The translations under genes and the position numbers were made by a program. Below the pieces are notes generated by a model. That model had not been told where the DNA came from, searched no databases, and worked only from the letters and a program-made list of their open reading frames with translations. Source: Chitinophaga sp. S165 (GTDB taxonomy: Bacteria > Bacteroidota > Bacteroidia > Chitinophagales > Chitinophagaceae). Taken from it: a stretch of DNA of 64,000 nt. Below are positions 16,712 to 25,618 of the stretch, piece by piece (position 1 is the stretch's first letter; each line of letters begins with the position of its first letter). The DNA is taken from NCBI RefSeq assembly GCF_003182155.1, contig NZ_QGTG01000006.1:124001-188000 (forward strand), read 5' to 3'.

Positions 16712-17779
16712 ATGGAATGGAAAAATGAATTAGCAGCATTGCTGAAGATCACTTATCCTGTTATCCAGGCCCCGATGTTAGGTGTAACAACACCTGAAAT
16801 GGTAGCCGCTGTGGCAGAACGTGGCGGACTAGGTTCCCTTCCGGTTGGTGGATTATCGCCTGACAGAACGAGGGAGCTTATCCGTAAGACAAAATCATTA
16901 ACCGAAAAACCTTTCGCGGTAAACCTATTTACGAATGATGTTCCTGAATACAGCCGGGAGGATGCAGAAGCTATGCAGGATTTCCTGGAGAAGTTTAGTG
17001 AAGAGAACCAACTGGTATTTGAGCGGCAATCGTTAGATACGTTACGTTTTTACAGCTATCGCGAGCAGGTTGAGGTATTGACCAGTGAGAATATTCCGAT
17101 GGTCAGTTTCACGTTTGGTATCCCTGATGATGATAGTATAGCTGTTTTCAAACAGCATGGTATTACACTGATAGGAACAGCCACCTCGGTCAGAGAAGCT
17201 GTTATGTTGGAGAAGGCAGGAGCAGATGCTGTTGTAGCACAGGGAATAGAAGCGGGAGGACACAGGGGCAGTTTCCTGGATGATGAACCATTGCCGCAGG
17301 TGGGCACATTTGTATTGGTACCGGAGATGATCAGCCGTATTGGCAAACCTGTTATTGCAGCAGGGGGCATTAAGGACGGTATTACGATAAAGGCAGCATT
17401 CCAGCTGGGGGCGCAAGCAGTACAGATAGGAACGGCCTTTATAACGAGTAATGAGAGCCTGGCTATTCCTTCCTATAAAACAGCTTTACAACGGGCGCAG
17501 GTAACAGATAGTGCCGTTACCCGGGCTTTTTCCGGCCGTTGGGCAAGAGGGTTGAGAAATCAGTTCATGGATGCAATAGAAGAATCTGGTTTGAACATTC
17601 CGCCATACCCTATACAGAACGTGCTGACTGCCGGATTGAGAAGTAAGGCGCAGCAGGCAGACAGAAAAGAGTTTACCAATCTTTGGGCCGGCCAGGCCTC
17701 CGGAGGAGGAGAGGTCCGTTCTTCAGCCGAGATCTTTGCCAGGCTGATTGCCGAAACAGAGGCATTACCATTGAATTAA
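16712..17779 (+). CDS. NAD(P)H-dependent flavin oxidoreductase / nitronate monooxygenase family
   Basis: The 355-residue protein is a TIM barrel of the 2-nitropropane dioxygenase family: YPVIQAPMLGVTTPEMVAAV at the start, the catalytic-His segment VAQGIEAGGHRG, and the phosphate-binding PVIAAGGIKDG plus GAQAVQIGTAF for FMN. Members oxidise alkyl nitronates or act as NAD(P)H:quinone reductases. A TACTTTTG box lies about 27 bp upstream. It is followed by a TetR gene and a hydrolase whose promoter shares the TetR operator, so all three may act in one detoxification response. Confidence 0.9.
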   Translation: MEWKNELAALLKITYPVIQAPMLGVTTPEMVAAVAERGGLGSLPVGGLSPDRTRELIRKTKSLTEKPFAVNLFTNDVPEYSREDAEAMQDFLEKFSEENQLVFERQSLDTLRFYSYREQVEVLTSENIPMVSFTFGIPDDDSIAVFKQHGITLIGTATSVREAVMLEKAGADAVVAQGIEAGGHRGSFLDDEPLPQVGTFVLVPEMISRIGKPVIAAGGIKDGITIKAAFQLGAQAVQIGTAFITSNESLAIPSYKTALQRAQVTDSAVTRAFSGRWARGLRNQFMDAIEESGLNIPPYPIQNVLTAGLRSKAQQADRKEFTNLWAGQASGGGEVRSSAEIFARLIAETEALPLN

Positions 17780-17820
17780 TAAGTACGGAATTTCTTTGTA
17801 AAATAAAAAGCCTTTTTATT

Positions 17821-17850
17821 TTGTACTAATCAGTACAGTGTGTATCTTCG
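17821..17850 (+). promoter_or_regulatory. tetR promoter with embedded operator
   Basis: TTG (17821-17823) and TATCTTCG (17843-17850) with a 19-bp spacer form the promoter. The palindrome TGTACTAATCAGTACA (17822-17837) fills the spacer and recurs exactly (as its reverse complement) at 18474-18489. This is the pattern of an autorepressed TetR gene. Confidence 0.8.
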
Positions 17851-17870
17851 TCTTGTAAAAGATAGTAAAA

Positions 17871-18455
17871 ATGGCAGGGAGACCGAAAATATTTGACGAG
17901 CAGGAAGTGGTAGACAAGGCAGTAAATGTATTCTGGACGAAGGGATATGAGACGGCTTCTGCTGATGAGTTGCTGGAGGCGATGGGAATCGGTAAAGGAA
18001 GCTTTTATCTGGCCTTTAAAGGGGGGAAGAAGGAGTTGTATGAGAAATCATTAAGGCAGTACTCTGAGCGTTTTAATAAGCAATTTTTATACGACATATC
18101 GGTTAGCGAAGATCCTATTCAGCTGATCAAAAACTTTTTCATGGCGCTTGCAGACGACCCTAAGAGTAAACAGATGAAAGGATGTTATATAGGGAATGCA
18201 TTGGTCCAATTATCTGACGGAGAGGCAGATACCAGATCGATCGCTGCGGGTTTACTTTCGGGCATGGAAGATATTTTCACTTCCGTGATCAGAAAAGCAC
18301 AGGAACAGAAGAAAATGAAGAATAAGACGACATCTGAGGTGTTGGGAAAATACCTGATCAATCTCTGGAATGGTGTTAATGTAACGAGAAGAAGCAACCC
18401 GGGAGATCAGTATCTCAGGGAAGTACTCGAAATGAGTCTGCAAGTGCTTAACTAA
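17871..18455 (+). CDS. TetR/AcrR family transcriptional repressor
   Basis: A 194-residue protein with a typical N-terminal TetR HTH (VVDKAVNVFWTKGYETASAD, ELLEAMGIGKGSFYLAFKGG) and a helical C-terminal ligand domain resembling the AcrR/YxaF group. The same 16-bp palindrome occurs in its own promoter and in front of the next gene, so it very probably represses both itself and the alpha/beta hydrolase. The inducer is unknown. Confidence 0.92.
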   Translation: MAGRPKIFDEQEVVDKAVNVFWTKGYETASADELLEAMGIGKGSFYLAFKGGKKELYEKSLRQYSERFNKQFLYDISVSEDPIQLIKNFFMALADDPKSKQMKGCYIGNALVQLSDGEADTRSIAAGLLSGMEDIFTSVIRKAQEQKKMKNKTTSEVLGKYLINLWNGVNVTRRSNPGDQYLREVLEMSLQVLN

Positions 18456-18473
18456 AATTTTTTTACTCCTTTT

Positions 18474-18489
18474 TGTACTGATTAGTACA
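18474..18489 (+). promoter_or_regulatory. TetR operator before the alpha/beta hydrolase gene
   Basis: TGTACTGATTAGTACA is the exact reverse complement of the operator at 17822-17837. TTTTG (18471-18475) overlaps its left edge as a probable -33 box. Confidence 0.8.
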
Positions 18490-18520
18490 TAATATCACAA
18501 ACAATTTAAATCTATCACAA

Positions 18521-19432
18521 ATGACACAATCAACAGCAACATTGCCAGTTACCAGGGGCATTGATATAAACCAGGTGCAGTATAAAACACTGACCATTGA
18601 AGGACAAGAGATCTTTTATCGTGAAGCAGGAACAGTAGACAAACCAACGATATTACTGTTACACGGTTTCCCGACTTCTTCCTTTATGTTCCGGAATCTG
18701 ATGATCGCATTGGGGGATAAATACCACCTGGTAGCGCCAGACTATCCCGGTTTCGGTAATAGCAGCATGCCGTTGGTGGATGAGTTTGAATATACTTTTG
18801 ATCATCTGGCCGACATCGTAGACCAGTTCATTACGGCAATAGGTTTGAAGAAATACAGTCTTTATGTGATGGATTATGGCGCTCCTGTGGGCTACCGTAT
18901 TGCCACCAGGCATCCTGAAAGGGTAGAGGCATTACTCGTGCAGAATGGTAATGCATATGAAGAAGGGTTGTCGCCTTTCTGGGAGCCGATAAAGGCATTC
19001 TGGGCTGATCCTGAGAATGAAGAAAAGAGAAACGCGGTGGCGGCGGCCGCTTCATTTGATTTCACCAAATGGCAGTATCTGACCGGTACGAGGGATGCAA
19101 GTAAGATCAGTCCGGACACCTGGACGCTTGATCAAAGTAAACTTGATCGCCCTGGTAACGCTGATATACAGGTGGCATTGTTTTATTCCTACAGAACGAA
19201 CCTGGAGCGTTATCCTGGATGGCAGGAATTCTTTCGTACCTATCAGCCTCCGACCCTGATCACCTGGGGAGGCAATGATCAGATCTTCCCTCCAAGCGGG
19301 GCAAAGGCGTATCTTAAAGACCTTCCGAATGCCGAGTTGCATATCCTGGATACCGGTCACTTCGCTTTGGAGGAAGAAGGTACGCAGATCGCTTCGCTGA
19401 TTGACAGGTTCCTGACTGCGAATATTAAGTAG
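18521..19432 (+). CDS. Alpha/beta hydrolase, haloalkane dehalogenase/epoxide hydrolase-like
   Basis: The 303-residue protein has the oxyanion segment [13 protein letters not shown], a nucleophile elbow VMDYGAPVG with Asp as the probable nucleophile, and the catalytic His in [11 protein letters not shown]; the acid is probably in [10 protein letters not shown]. An aspartate nucleophile points to the dehalogenase/epoxide hydrolase branch rather than serine esterases. It is cytoplasmic and has no signal peptide. The TetR operator in front indicates induction by some substrate-like compound. The substrate is not predictable. Confidence 0.88.
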   Translation: MTQSTATLPVTRGIDINQVQYKTLTIEGQEIFYREAGTVDKPTILLLHGFPTSSFMFRNLMIALGDKYHLVAPDYPGFGNSSMPLVDEFEYTFDHLADIVDQFITAIGLKKYSLYVMDYGAPVGYRIATRHPERVEALLVQNGNAYEEGLSPFWEPIKAFWADPENEEKRNAVAAAASFDFTKWQYLTGTRDASKISPDTWTLDQSKLDRPGNADIQVALFYSYRTNLERYPGWQEFFRTYQPPTLITWGGNDQIFPPSGAKAYLKDLPNAELHILDTGHFALEEEGTQIASLIDRFLTANIK

Positions 19433-19438
19433 TTTTTT

Positions 19439-19467
19439 ACAGGCTTCCTTGTTCCGAGGAAGCCTGT
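19439..19467 (+). terminator. Stem-loop after the hydrolase gene
   Basis: ACAGGCTTCCT (19439-19449) pairs perfectly with AGGAAGCCTGT (19457-19467). There is no T tract right after it, so it may be a 3' stabiliser rather than a strong terminator. Confidence 0.55.
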
Positions 19468-19534
19468 ATGCTTCTGTTTTCCGGTCTGCTACATTTGCGA
19501 TTAAAAATAAATTTGAAAAAAAATGGATGGTTCG

Positions 19535-19564
19535 TTGGTTATTTAAAAACAAATCCTATCTTTG
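19535..19564 (+). promoter_or_regulatory. Promoter of the tRNA operon
   Basis: TTG (19535-19537), 19-bp spacer, TATCTTTG (19557-19564): a textbook Bacteroidota promoter about 55 bp before tRNA-Gly. Confidence 0.75.
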
Positions 19565-19619
19565 CAATCCCAACGAAAAAACAACGGGTTTGATCAGCGG
19601 GAAAAGTTCTTAGATACAA

Positions 19620-19692
<73 letters not shown>

Positions 19693-19744
19693 CAGTACAA
19701 AGCTTCCAAATTGCCAGGCAGTTTGGATTTTTTGTTTACGGGAT

Positions 19745-19830
19745 ACCCAGGTGGTGGAATTGGTAGACACGCCGGACTTAAAATCCTGTTCTCCGCAAGG
19801 GGAGTGACGGTTCAACTCCGTTCCTGGGTA
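19745..19830 (+). tRNA. tRNA-Leu (anticodon TAA)
   Basis: An 86-nt class II tRNA: acceptor ACCCAGG/CCTGGGT with discriminator A, D arm TGGTGGAATTGGTAGACAC, anticodon loop CTTAAAA (TAA), and a long variable arm TCTCCGCAAGGGGAG. CCA is not encoded. The last ten bases plus one (TCCTGGGTAC) recur at 21097-21106 beyond the YhcG-type gene, as expected if an element used this tRNA 3' end as a target. Confidence 0.95.
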
Positions 19831-19838
19831 CGAATTAT

Positions 19839-19875
19839 AAAAGCCTTTCAAGTGTAAACTTGAGAGGCTTTTTTG
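19839..19875 (+). terminator. Terminator of the tRNA operon
   Basis: AAAAGCCTTTCAAGT (19839-19853) pairs with ACTTGAGAGGCTTTT (19858-19872) around a GTAA loop, followed by T residues. Confidence 0.85.
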
Positions 19876-19902
19876 TTTGCTTTCTGGAGATTTAAACCGC
19901 GT

Positions 19903-20907
19903 TTATTTTCTCTCCAATAATTTATTCAGTGCATTCTCCAATTGAACTTTATCAGGTAAATACAATTGATATTTTGCTAACAATACTTTGTTTGTAATAC
20001 TTGCTGTTGCATATTCAACCAAGATATGATCTTTATATGCCCCTAAAAGAATACCCACTGGTTCATTATCTCCCTCAGTAGCTTCTTCCTTTTTGAAATA
20101 GTTCAAATACAGATTCATCTGACCAACATCATTATGATCTATTTCTCCACGTTTTAAATCTATTAAGACGAAACACTTAAGAATACGATGGTAGAACAGT
20201 AGGTCCACTTTAAAATGCCTACCGCCTATGGTCATACGATACTGCCTACCTATGAACGCAAATCCCTTACCTAACTCCAGTAAAAATTGCTGGAGGTTAT
20301 TAATAAGCTTTTCCTCTAATTCTCCTTCCAAATACAATTGTCGTTCTGGTATATTTAAAAACTCAAGGACAAAGGGGTCCTTCAGCAGATCTTCCGGTTG
20401 GTGTACTTCATGACCACTATTAGCAAGCTTTAAAACACCTTCCTTGTCTGTGCTAAGAGCCAATCGATGAAACAGCAAGCTTTTCATTTGTCGCTTTAAT
20501 TCTCGCACGCTCCATTTTTCTTTTTCACACTGCTTAGTATAGAAACTGATTTCCAGATCAGAATCTGACTTTAATATTTCATAGTAATGGCTCCAAGTCA
20601 ATTTATGGGACAGTGTCCCACTCTTTTGGAAAGAAAGATATAACTTTCTCATATAGAATAAATTAGACCTTCCAAAGCCCTTGCCATAGGCTACAGTTAA
20701 GTCTTTCGATAGACGATCAAACAATTGACTTCCATACTCGGCCTTTTCGTTTCCTTTTTGTTCATATTCAACTATATAATGGCCTATTTGCCAATAGGTT
20801 TGCACTAATATAGAATTCACCTGCATAGCCGCCTTCTCTCTACCAGCAGAAAGAAGCAGTCCAATACCTGTTATTAGTTGTTGGTAATCTTTGGGTAAAA
20901 CCTCCAT
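19903..20907 (-). CDS. YhcG-type PDDEXK nuclease (DUF1016 N-domain)
   Basis: A 334-residue protein with a helical DUF1016 N-domain (QVNSILVQTYWQIGHYIVEY, KGFGRSNLFYMRKLYL) and a C-terminal PDDEXK nuclease fold: Asp235 in FKVDLLFYHR, then IDLKRGE at 249-255 giving the (D/E)xK, and GQMNLYLNYF. Such proteins are widespread in accessory regions and are linked to defence or mobile elements. The gene sits alone and AT-rich between tRNA-Leu and a repeated tRNA-Leu 3' end, on the strand opposite to the tRNAs, which suggests arrival by integration. Confidence 0.88.
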   Translation of the reverse strand: MEVLPKDYQQLITGIGLLLSAGREKAAMQVNSILVQTYWQIGHYIVEYEQKGNEKAEYGSQLFDRLSKDLTVAYGKGFGRSNLFYMRKLYLSFQKSGTLSHKLTWSHYYEILKSDSDLEISFYTKQCEKEKWSVRELKRQMKSLLFHRLALSTDKEGVLKLANSGHEVHQPEDLLKDPFVLEFLNIPERQLYLEGELEEKLINNLQQFLLELGKGFAFIGRQYRMTIGGRHFKVDLLFYHRILKCFVLIDLKRGEIDHNDVGQMNLYLNYFKKEEATEGDNEPVGILLGAYKDHILVEYATASITNKVLLAKYQLYLPDKVQLENALNKLLERK

Positions 20908-21096
20908 TGTTTAAATGTGTGATATAAACGATAAATACAAATCTAAAAAAACGGTGACAATTAACAATAAAATATTGTTCATCAATTAATTATGATTGTG
21001 CATTTACAATTATGAACATACAATTTAGCTTATTAATTAACAGAAATCTCCAATAAAAGCTGTAGAAATGCCTCCAAGTGTTCTAAGAATTTCCCG

Positions 21097-21106
21097 TCCT
21101 GGGTAC
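21097..21106 (+). repeat. Repeat of the tRNA-Leu 3' end (candidate att site)
   Basis: TCCTGGGTAC is identical to 19822-19831. It is followed 30 bp later by an intrinsic terminator, as if it were the original end of the tRNA transcript before insertion of about 1.27 kb. Ten bases is short, so this is suggestive only. Confidence 0.45.
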
Positions 21107-21135
21107 AGAAAGCTTGACGCTCGGAAAGAATTAAA

Positions 21136-21160
21136 GGCATCGCGGAAGCGGTGCCTTTTT
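21136..21160 (+). terminator. Intrinsic terminator
   Basis: GGCATCGC and GCGGTGCC (21136-21155, loop GGAA) followed by TTTTTT. No gene points into it now except the repeated tRNA end. Confidence 0.75.
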
Positions 21161-21190
21161 TGTTTTGGGCTTATTTAGTAACTTCATTGT

Positions 21191-21478
21191 GTGAATAAGT
21201 CTATTAAAATATCCTCTGTTTTTCCCAAACACTTGTTTTGGGATGTAAAGATGGAGCTATTGGATGCTGAGAGAGATCAGGATTTAATTGTTCCCAGAGC
21301 TCTCTTTATGACAGATGAACTATCTTTCGTTCAGGACATCGAAAAATTAGAGTTGATTTATTCAAACGATGAGATTATTGATACGCTCAGAACAACCAAA
21401 GAGCGGATTAGTAATAAGGTTTGTGAAATGGTTGCCCTCAGATACCATATACCCGTATTCCGCAGATATTCCAATTAA
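21191..21478 (+). CDS. DUF6922-like protein, probable antitoxin-side partner of AbiEii
   Basis: A 95-residue protein starting at GTG (MNKSIKISSVFPKHLFWDVK ... IVPRALFMTDELSF). It resembles the small DUF6922-type proteins that precede AbiEii-type nucleotidyltransferases in Bacteroidota, where they probably serve as the antitoxin or adaptor. The typical sign is the FWD segment near the N-terminus with the VPRALF block. The AbiEii-like gene starts 3 bp downstream but is broken, so this gene is likely an orphan remnant. The family call is from memory of the arrangement and is moderate. Confidence 0.6.
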   Translation: MNKSIKISSVFPKHLFWDVKMELLDAERDQDLIVPRALFMTDELSFVQDIEKLELIYSNDEIIDTLRTTKERISNKVCEMVALRYHIPVFRRYSN

Positions 21479-21481
21479 TAT

Positions 21482-21766
21482 ATGTTAGGTGATCAATTTG
21501 AACGAGCCCTTTCACAAGAGCTTGTAGATGCCATTGTTGAACTTCAATCTTTACCAGGTCTTTCTGCATTTGCATTGGCGGGAGGTACAAGCCTGGCACT
21601 TCGATTCAATCATCGTAGGTCAATCGATATTGATTTATTCTCAAATCAGATAGTTGGTAAAGTTGGGTTAGAAACTATACCTCAGAACTTAAAGCAGTTT
21701 ATGATAGGGACTTGGTGCACATGGAGATTATTGATCCGGAAGCAGGAGATCAATTCTATTTCTTAA
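21482..21766 (+). pseudogene. Truncated AbiEii-type nucleotidyltransferase toxin
   Basis: The first 60 residues carry the toxin nucleotidyltransferase core ALAGGTSLALRF and RRSIDIDLFSN (GGT/S and DxD). After about residue 66 the homology stops and the frame runs into unrelated sequence, ending at 94 residues; intact members exceed 200. In another frame the same DNA (about 21704-21806) reads YDRDLVHMEIIDPEAGDQFY to a stop, which looks like the tail of a different lost gene. The locus is therefore a deletion junction and not a working toxin. Confidence 0.7.
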
Positions 21767-21829
21767 GGGATATACAAAATACGGAGCAGGATATCCAAAA
21801 TGAGTAAATTGTGATATTAAAACCTATTT

Positions 21830-23197
21830 ATGCCTAAACGTGAAATTAATGGCGCTGAATATACTGATGTTGTAGTTGAGGATTGGATAGATTATTTAGA
21901 AACACACGAATTCCAGAAACAGGATTTTACAGAAATCAATTCGGAAGGTATTTATTATATTGGGAAATTGTTTGTAAATAACCTCACGTCATCAACTATT
22001 TTTAGAATCTCATTTAGGAATTGTATATTCTCGGATGAGGTAATATTCTAAGGTAGTTTTGACAGTTATATTGAGTTTAATAACTGTATTTTCGAGAATA
22101 AGGTAGTTTTTAAGGGAGGAGATTTTAAAAAGAACATTAATCTTAATGGAGGTAACATAAGAGGCACGTTACAGGTGCAAAGCGGTAATTTTGAACGAGT
22201 GGTTATTTCTATGCACTGTAAAGCTCTGCAAATTTCGGGTGGGAAATTTAAAGATTTATCAATTACCAGTTACGGAACTTCAGAACTATTCTCCATAAAT
22301 AATCTTATCATCATCTTTCATGATATTGCAGGGAATATATCAATAAGTAAGTTGAAAATAACCCGTACTAAATTGTTGGGAACAATTCAAAAGGACACAG
22401 ACTTTTCTTTGAAAAATATTGAATTCACTCATTTTGGAATGGATAACTTATTTAATAATGGGAAAGCACGATTCTTCGATTTTTTACCTATAACCAATGA
22501 GCAAGAAATTTCGTCCATTTTTATAACGAATTCAAATCTCGCAAAAGCAGATTTTTTTGGCATTCCTATGAACAAGGTGGGACGACTTCAAATTCGAAAC
22601 AGCTACCTCATAGACTGTACGTTTGTGAACATTATATGGAAGGATAATTTTGATTTGGTGATGGATGGCGCTGATCCAGCCGTGTTATTAGATCGAAAAG
22701 AAATGTTTAGGCAATTAAAGTATTCTTATTCAAAACAAGGTGACTCTTTTCTGGAACATAGATTTCACAGTCTTGAAATGAATATTTACAGGCGATATCT
22801 TAAGAAAAAGCGATCCACTTTTTCCGATAAAAATAGATATGGTAAATGGCGGTGGGAAAGGCAAACATCGATTATTCTATGGTTTAGCTCATGGAGTAGT
22901 AATTATGGACAAAGCTTTAAAGCCCCTTTGCTAATACTACTTATTGCTGGGTCTATTTTGTTTCCAATAATGCTTATCTCAGGTTTTTTAAAAGATTTTC
23001 AATCAGGGCTCCATTTTAATTTCAGCTGGCAGAGTATTTCCACAACTATCGGTCACTTTTGCAATTTTTTAAACCCATTACGCCGTTATGATACGATGGA
23101 TATTAATGCGGGACTGCTCATTGATTTCTTGATGCGGATCATAGCTTCATATTGCATTTACAATTTCATCAGGGCAACCAGAAGGTTTGTGAAATGA
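21830..23197 (+). pseudogene. Beta-helix membrane protein gene split by one in-frame stop
   Basis: Codons from ATG 21830 to the stop at 23197 form a single frame interrupted only by TAA at 22049-22051. On both sides the same repeat is seen: FRNCIFSDEVIF before the stop and FNNCIFENKVVFKGGDF after it. Aligned, the stop falls where the second copy has Lys, so AAA or AAG changed to TAA or similar. The full product would be 455 residues: a beta-helix or pentapeptide-like region, then a C-terminal membrane part (LLILLIAGSILFPIMLISGF and a second hydrophobic stretch) . A GTG at 22175 could restart the C-terminal 340 residues. Function unknown. Confidence 0.75.
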
Positions 23198-23359
23198 AGC
23201 GATACTACCACTTGCAAAATATTTGGGCAATTTGCTTGGGGGTAAGAGGCATGTCCATAAATTTTAGTTTAAATCTCCTGAAAGAAAGATATATCTTACT
23301 GTTAGATAACAGTTCAGTCGAGTTTGTTATAATCCATAAACTGTCAAAACAAGATCAGG

Positions 23360-24745
23360 ATGCCATATAAACGGAAATTAAACACCTTACTTGTATCAAC
23401 CATTGTAACGATAGCTATATTCGGATGGGAATTACCCGCCCATTGCCAGACCCGTACAGCCCCAAATATAATTTTTATCCTCACGGATGATATGGGCTTT
23501 AGTGATATCGGCTGTTTCGGAGGACAACTGACGCCCACTCCAAATATTGACAGACTAGCGAAAGACGGCAGGAAGTTTACGCAGTATTATAGTGCGGCTC
23601 CTATTTGTTCTCCTTCAAGAGCTGGCCTACTCACTGGTATGTATCCTGCGAGATGGAATTTTTCCACTTATCTTGATAATAGGAAACACAACAAGAATGC
23701 TCAGCAAGCTGACTTTCTAGATCCTTCAGCACCATCCATAGCGCGGTTTTTTAAGAATGCAGGATATGCTACTGGCCATTTCGGTAAATGGCATCTCGGT
23801 GGAGGAAGAGATGTAAAGAATGCACCCGGATTCGATCAATATGGTTTTGATGAACATGCGAGCACTTATGAAAGTCCGGATCCGGATTCATTAATCACCG
23901 CAACAAACTGGATTTGGTCCGATAAGGACAGCATCAAAAGGTGGGACCGCACAAAATATTTCGTAGATAAAACACTTGATTTTTTAAGCCGGCACAAAGG
24001 GCAGCCATGTTTTGTAAATCTGTGGCCTGATGATGTGCATACACCGTGGGTACCAAGAAAAGACCCGGAATATACAGGTAAGTATCCAATGAATCAGGAA
24101 GAAGAAGCTGCATTAAAGCTGGTGTTAAAAGAATACGACATCCAGATTGGAAGATTGCTCGACGGATTGGCAAAGTTGGGGATTGAAAAAAATACAATTG
24201 TAATTTTTACCAGTGACAATGGGCCATTGCCAAGTTTCAGAGGAAGTAGAACTGCTGGATTAAGAGGATCAAAACTATCGTTATATGAAGGTGGTACCCG
24301 TATGCCTTTCATTATGTGCTGGCCTGGACATGTACCGGCAGGAACGGTTGATAGTTCTTCCATGATCACTGCGATAGATATGATCCCTTCTCTGGCAAGA
24401 ATAAGTAAAGTTTCGTTACCCGGAAATTACCGGGGTGACGGAATTGACAGAAGCAAGGTACTGTTGGGGAAACAAGCAATGAGGAACAAGGAAATGTTTT
24501 GGGAATATGGTCGTAATGACATCGCGTTCAGGTATCCTATGGGTAAAGATAAAAGCCCCAATCTTGCTGTTCGCTCAGGTGACTGGAAATTAATAATGAA
24601 TAGTGATGGGACAGACGTTCAGCTATACAATATAAAAAACGACAAATACGAAACTAATAACAAGGCTGATAGTGAGCCGGATATTATTGCGCAGTTGAAG
24701 AATAAATTGTTGCAGTGGTGGAGTTCTCTTCCAAAATTAATATAA
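23360..24745 (+). CDS. Secreted sulfatase, cysteine type
   Basis: The 461-residue protein has a signal peptide cleaved near PAHCQ (residues 26-30), metal ligands in LTDDMG (42-47), and the sulfatase signature CSPSRAGLLTG with Cys83 to be converted to formylglycine. Later conserved blocks are GKWHLGG, FTSDNGP and LRGSKLSLYEGGTRMP. It hydrolyses sulfate esters, probably of polysaccharides, in the periplasm. A maturase (FGE or radical-SAM type) is needed but is not in this window. No SusC/D genes are adjacent, so it is not in an evident polysaccharide locus. Confidence 0.92.
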   Translation: MPYKRKLNTLLVSTIVTIAIFGWELPAHCQTRTAPNIIFILTDDMGFSDIGCFGGQLTPTPNIDRLAKDGRKFTQYYSAAPICSPSRAGLLTGMYPARWNFSTYLDNRKHNKNAQQADFLDPSAPSIARFFKNAGYATGHFGKWHLGGGRDVKNAPGFDQYGFDEHASTYESPDPDSLITATNWIWSDKDSIKRWDRTKYFVDKTLDFLSRHKGQPCFVNLWPDDVHTPWVPRKDPEYTGKYPMNQEEEAALKLVLKEYDIQIGRLLDGLAKLGIEKNTIVIFTSDNGPLPSFRGSRTAGLRGSKLSLYEGGTRMPFIMCWPGHVPAGTVDSSSMITAIDMIPSLARISKVSLPGNYRGDGIDRSKVLLGKQAMRNKEMFWEYGRNDIAFRYPMGKDKSPNLAVRSGDWKLIMNSDGTDVQLYNIKNDKYETNNKADSEPDIIAQLKNKLLQWWSSLPKLI

Positions 24746-24783
24746 TCCGTAGTTGGCCGAACATAACATGAATACATTAGTCA

Positions 24784-24825
24784 TATTTACAAAAGCACTG
24801 ATGAAAGTTGGTGCTTTTGTAAATA
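24784..24825. terminator. Bidirectional terminator, perfect 15-bp stem
   Basis: TATTTACAAAAGCAC (24784-24798) pairs exactly with GTGCTTTTGTAAATA (24811-24825), between the converging sulfatase and 24849-25571 genes. Confidence 0.8.
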
Positions 24826-24848
24826 TCCTAATTTCTTTGAAACTTAGT

Positions 24849-25571
24849 TTAATCAAGCTTTATATCACTAATATCTATTGATATGAACAATGGTTCTGGG
24901 AGTTTAGGCGTATTGTCTTCTAACCTGGCGTAAACATTTCTTTTAGTGGCGAATTTAATTCCCTGCACTTCCACATAATCTGCCAGATAGTGAACCGATG
25001 CCGCGTCATTAAGAATTTCTACATTATAATCGTGTCTTCTTATTAATCCCTCCTTGTCTATATAAAAAGTTTGTACCAGACCATGGGTGGCTACCTCCTT
25101 GGGAAATGTGACCTGTAAACGTCTGAATGTTTCATTGTTCTCCTCCCATGGTTCTAACTCAACACAACTGTAACCAGGATCTAAAAAACAAAAAGGAACA
25201 TTGATGTAAGTCCACATGGCATAGCCCGTGAAATAGGTTAGCTGCAGTTTTGACCATGGTGTATTTGTTTTGTATCCGGAAAAGGTAGGACGGGGGTTGA
25301 GTAGCTCGTCTAATACTTCCTCTTTTTCATTGATTATAGCTACTCTATTGGGCTCAAATGAATTATGCCAATTCTTTTCTATAAAAGGATAAAAGGACGC
25401 AAACTGTTGCCTTGTGCTAGTGGTGACATTGATGTTATCCATAATGCCGGGCACTTGCTTTAATGCCCAGGTTACACCTCCGATTTTTAATCTGGCCGTT
25501 ACGTTTTTGAATTTCTTCCAATTGTCTAATCCGCCATGAGCGTTAACTACTTTTTTTACTAAGTCATTCAT
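24849..25571 (-). CDS. LolA-like hypothetical protein, HxlR-linked
   Basis: A 240-residue protein starting MNDLVKKVVNAHGGLDNWKK, an opening common in LolA/outer-membrane-lipoprotein-sorting-like proteins that bind lipids or hydrophobic ligands (the HGG-W motif), but without a signal peptide. The end (VQGIKFATKRNVYA) is also typical of that fold. It is divergent from an HxlR regulator, and the space between carries repeated TTGCAA palindromes, so it is probably the target of that regulator. The exact role is unknown. Confidence 0.65.
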   Translation of the reverse strand: MNDLVKKVVNAHGGLDNWKKFKNVTARLKIGGVTWALKQVPGIMDNINVTTSTRQQFASFYPFIEKNWHNSFEPNRVAIINEKEEVLDELLNPRPTFSGYKTNTPWSKLQLTYFTGYAMWTYINVPFCFLDPGYSCVELEPWEENNETFRRLQVTFPKEVATHGLVQTFYIDKEGLIRRHDYNVEILNDAASVHYLADYVEVQGIKFATKRNVYARLEDNTPKLPEPLFISIDISDIKLD

Positions 25572-25618
25572 CTGTATGTATTTAAGGCGATTTTTGTTCT
25601 TCTATTAAGCCTTTGTGC

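Larger units (their letters stand above)
20908..21190. other. AT-rich gene-free stretch upstream of the YhcG-type gene
   Basis: No gene is visible. The first 150 bp are very AT-rich, then come the tRNA-Leu 3'-end repeat (21097-21106) and the terminator at 21136-21160. Confidence 0.5.

Noticed and set aside
19832-21106. Prophage or integrative conjugative element at tRNA-Leu
   Set aside because: No integrase, structural or transfer genes; at most a minimal island.
23152-23370. 72-residue frame before the sulfatase gene
   Set aside because: It overlaps the end of the beta-helix gene and the start of the sulfatase, with no motif.
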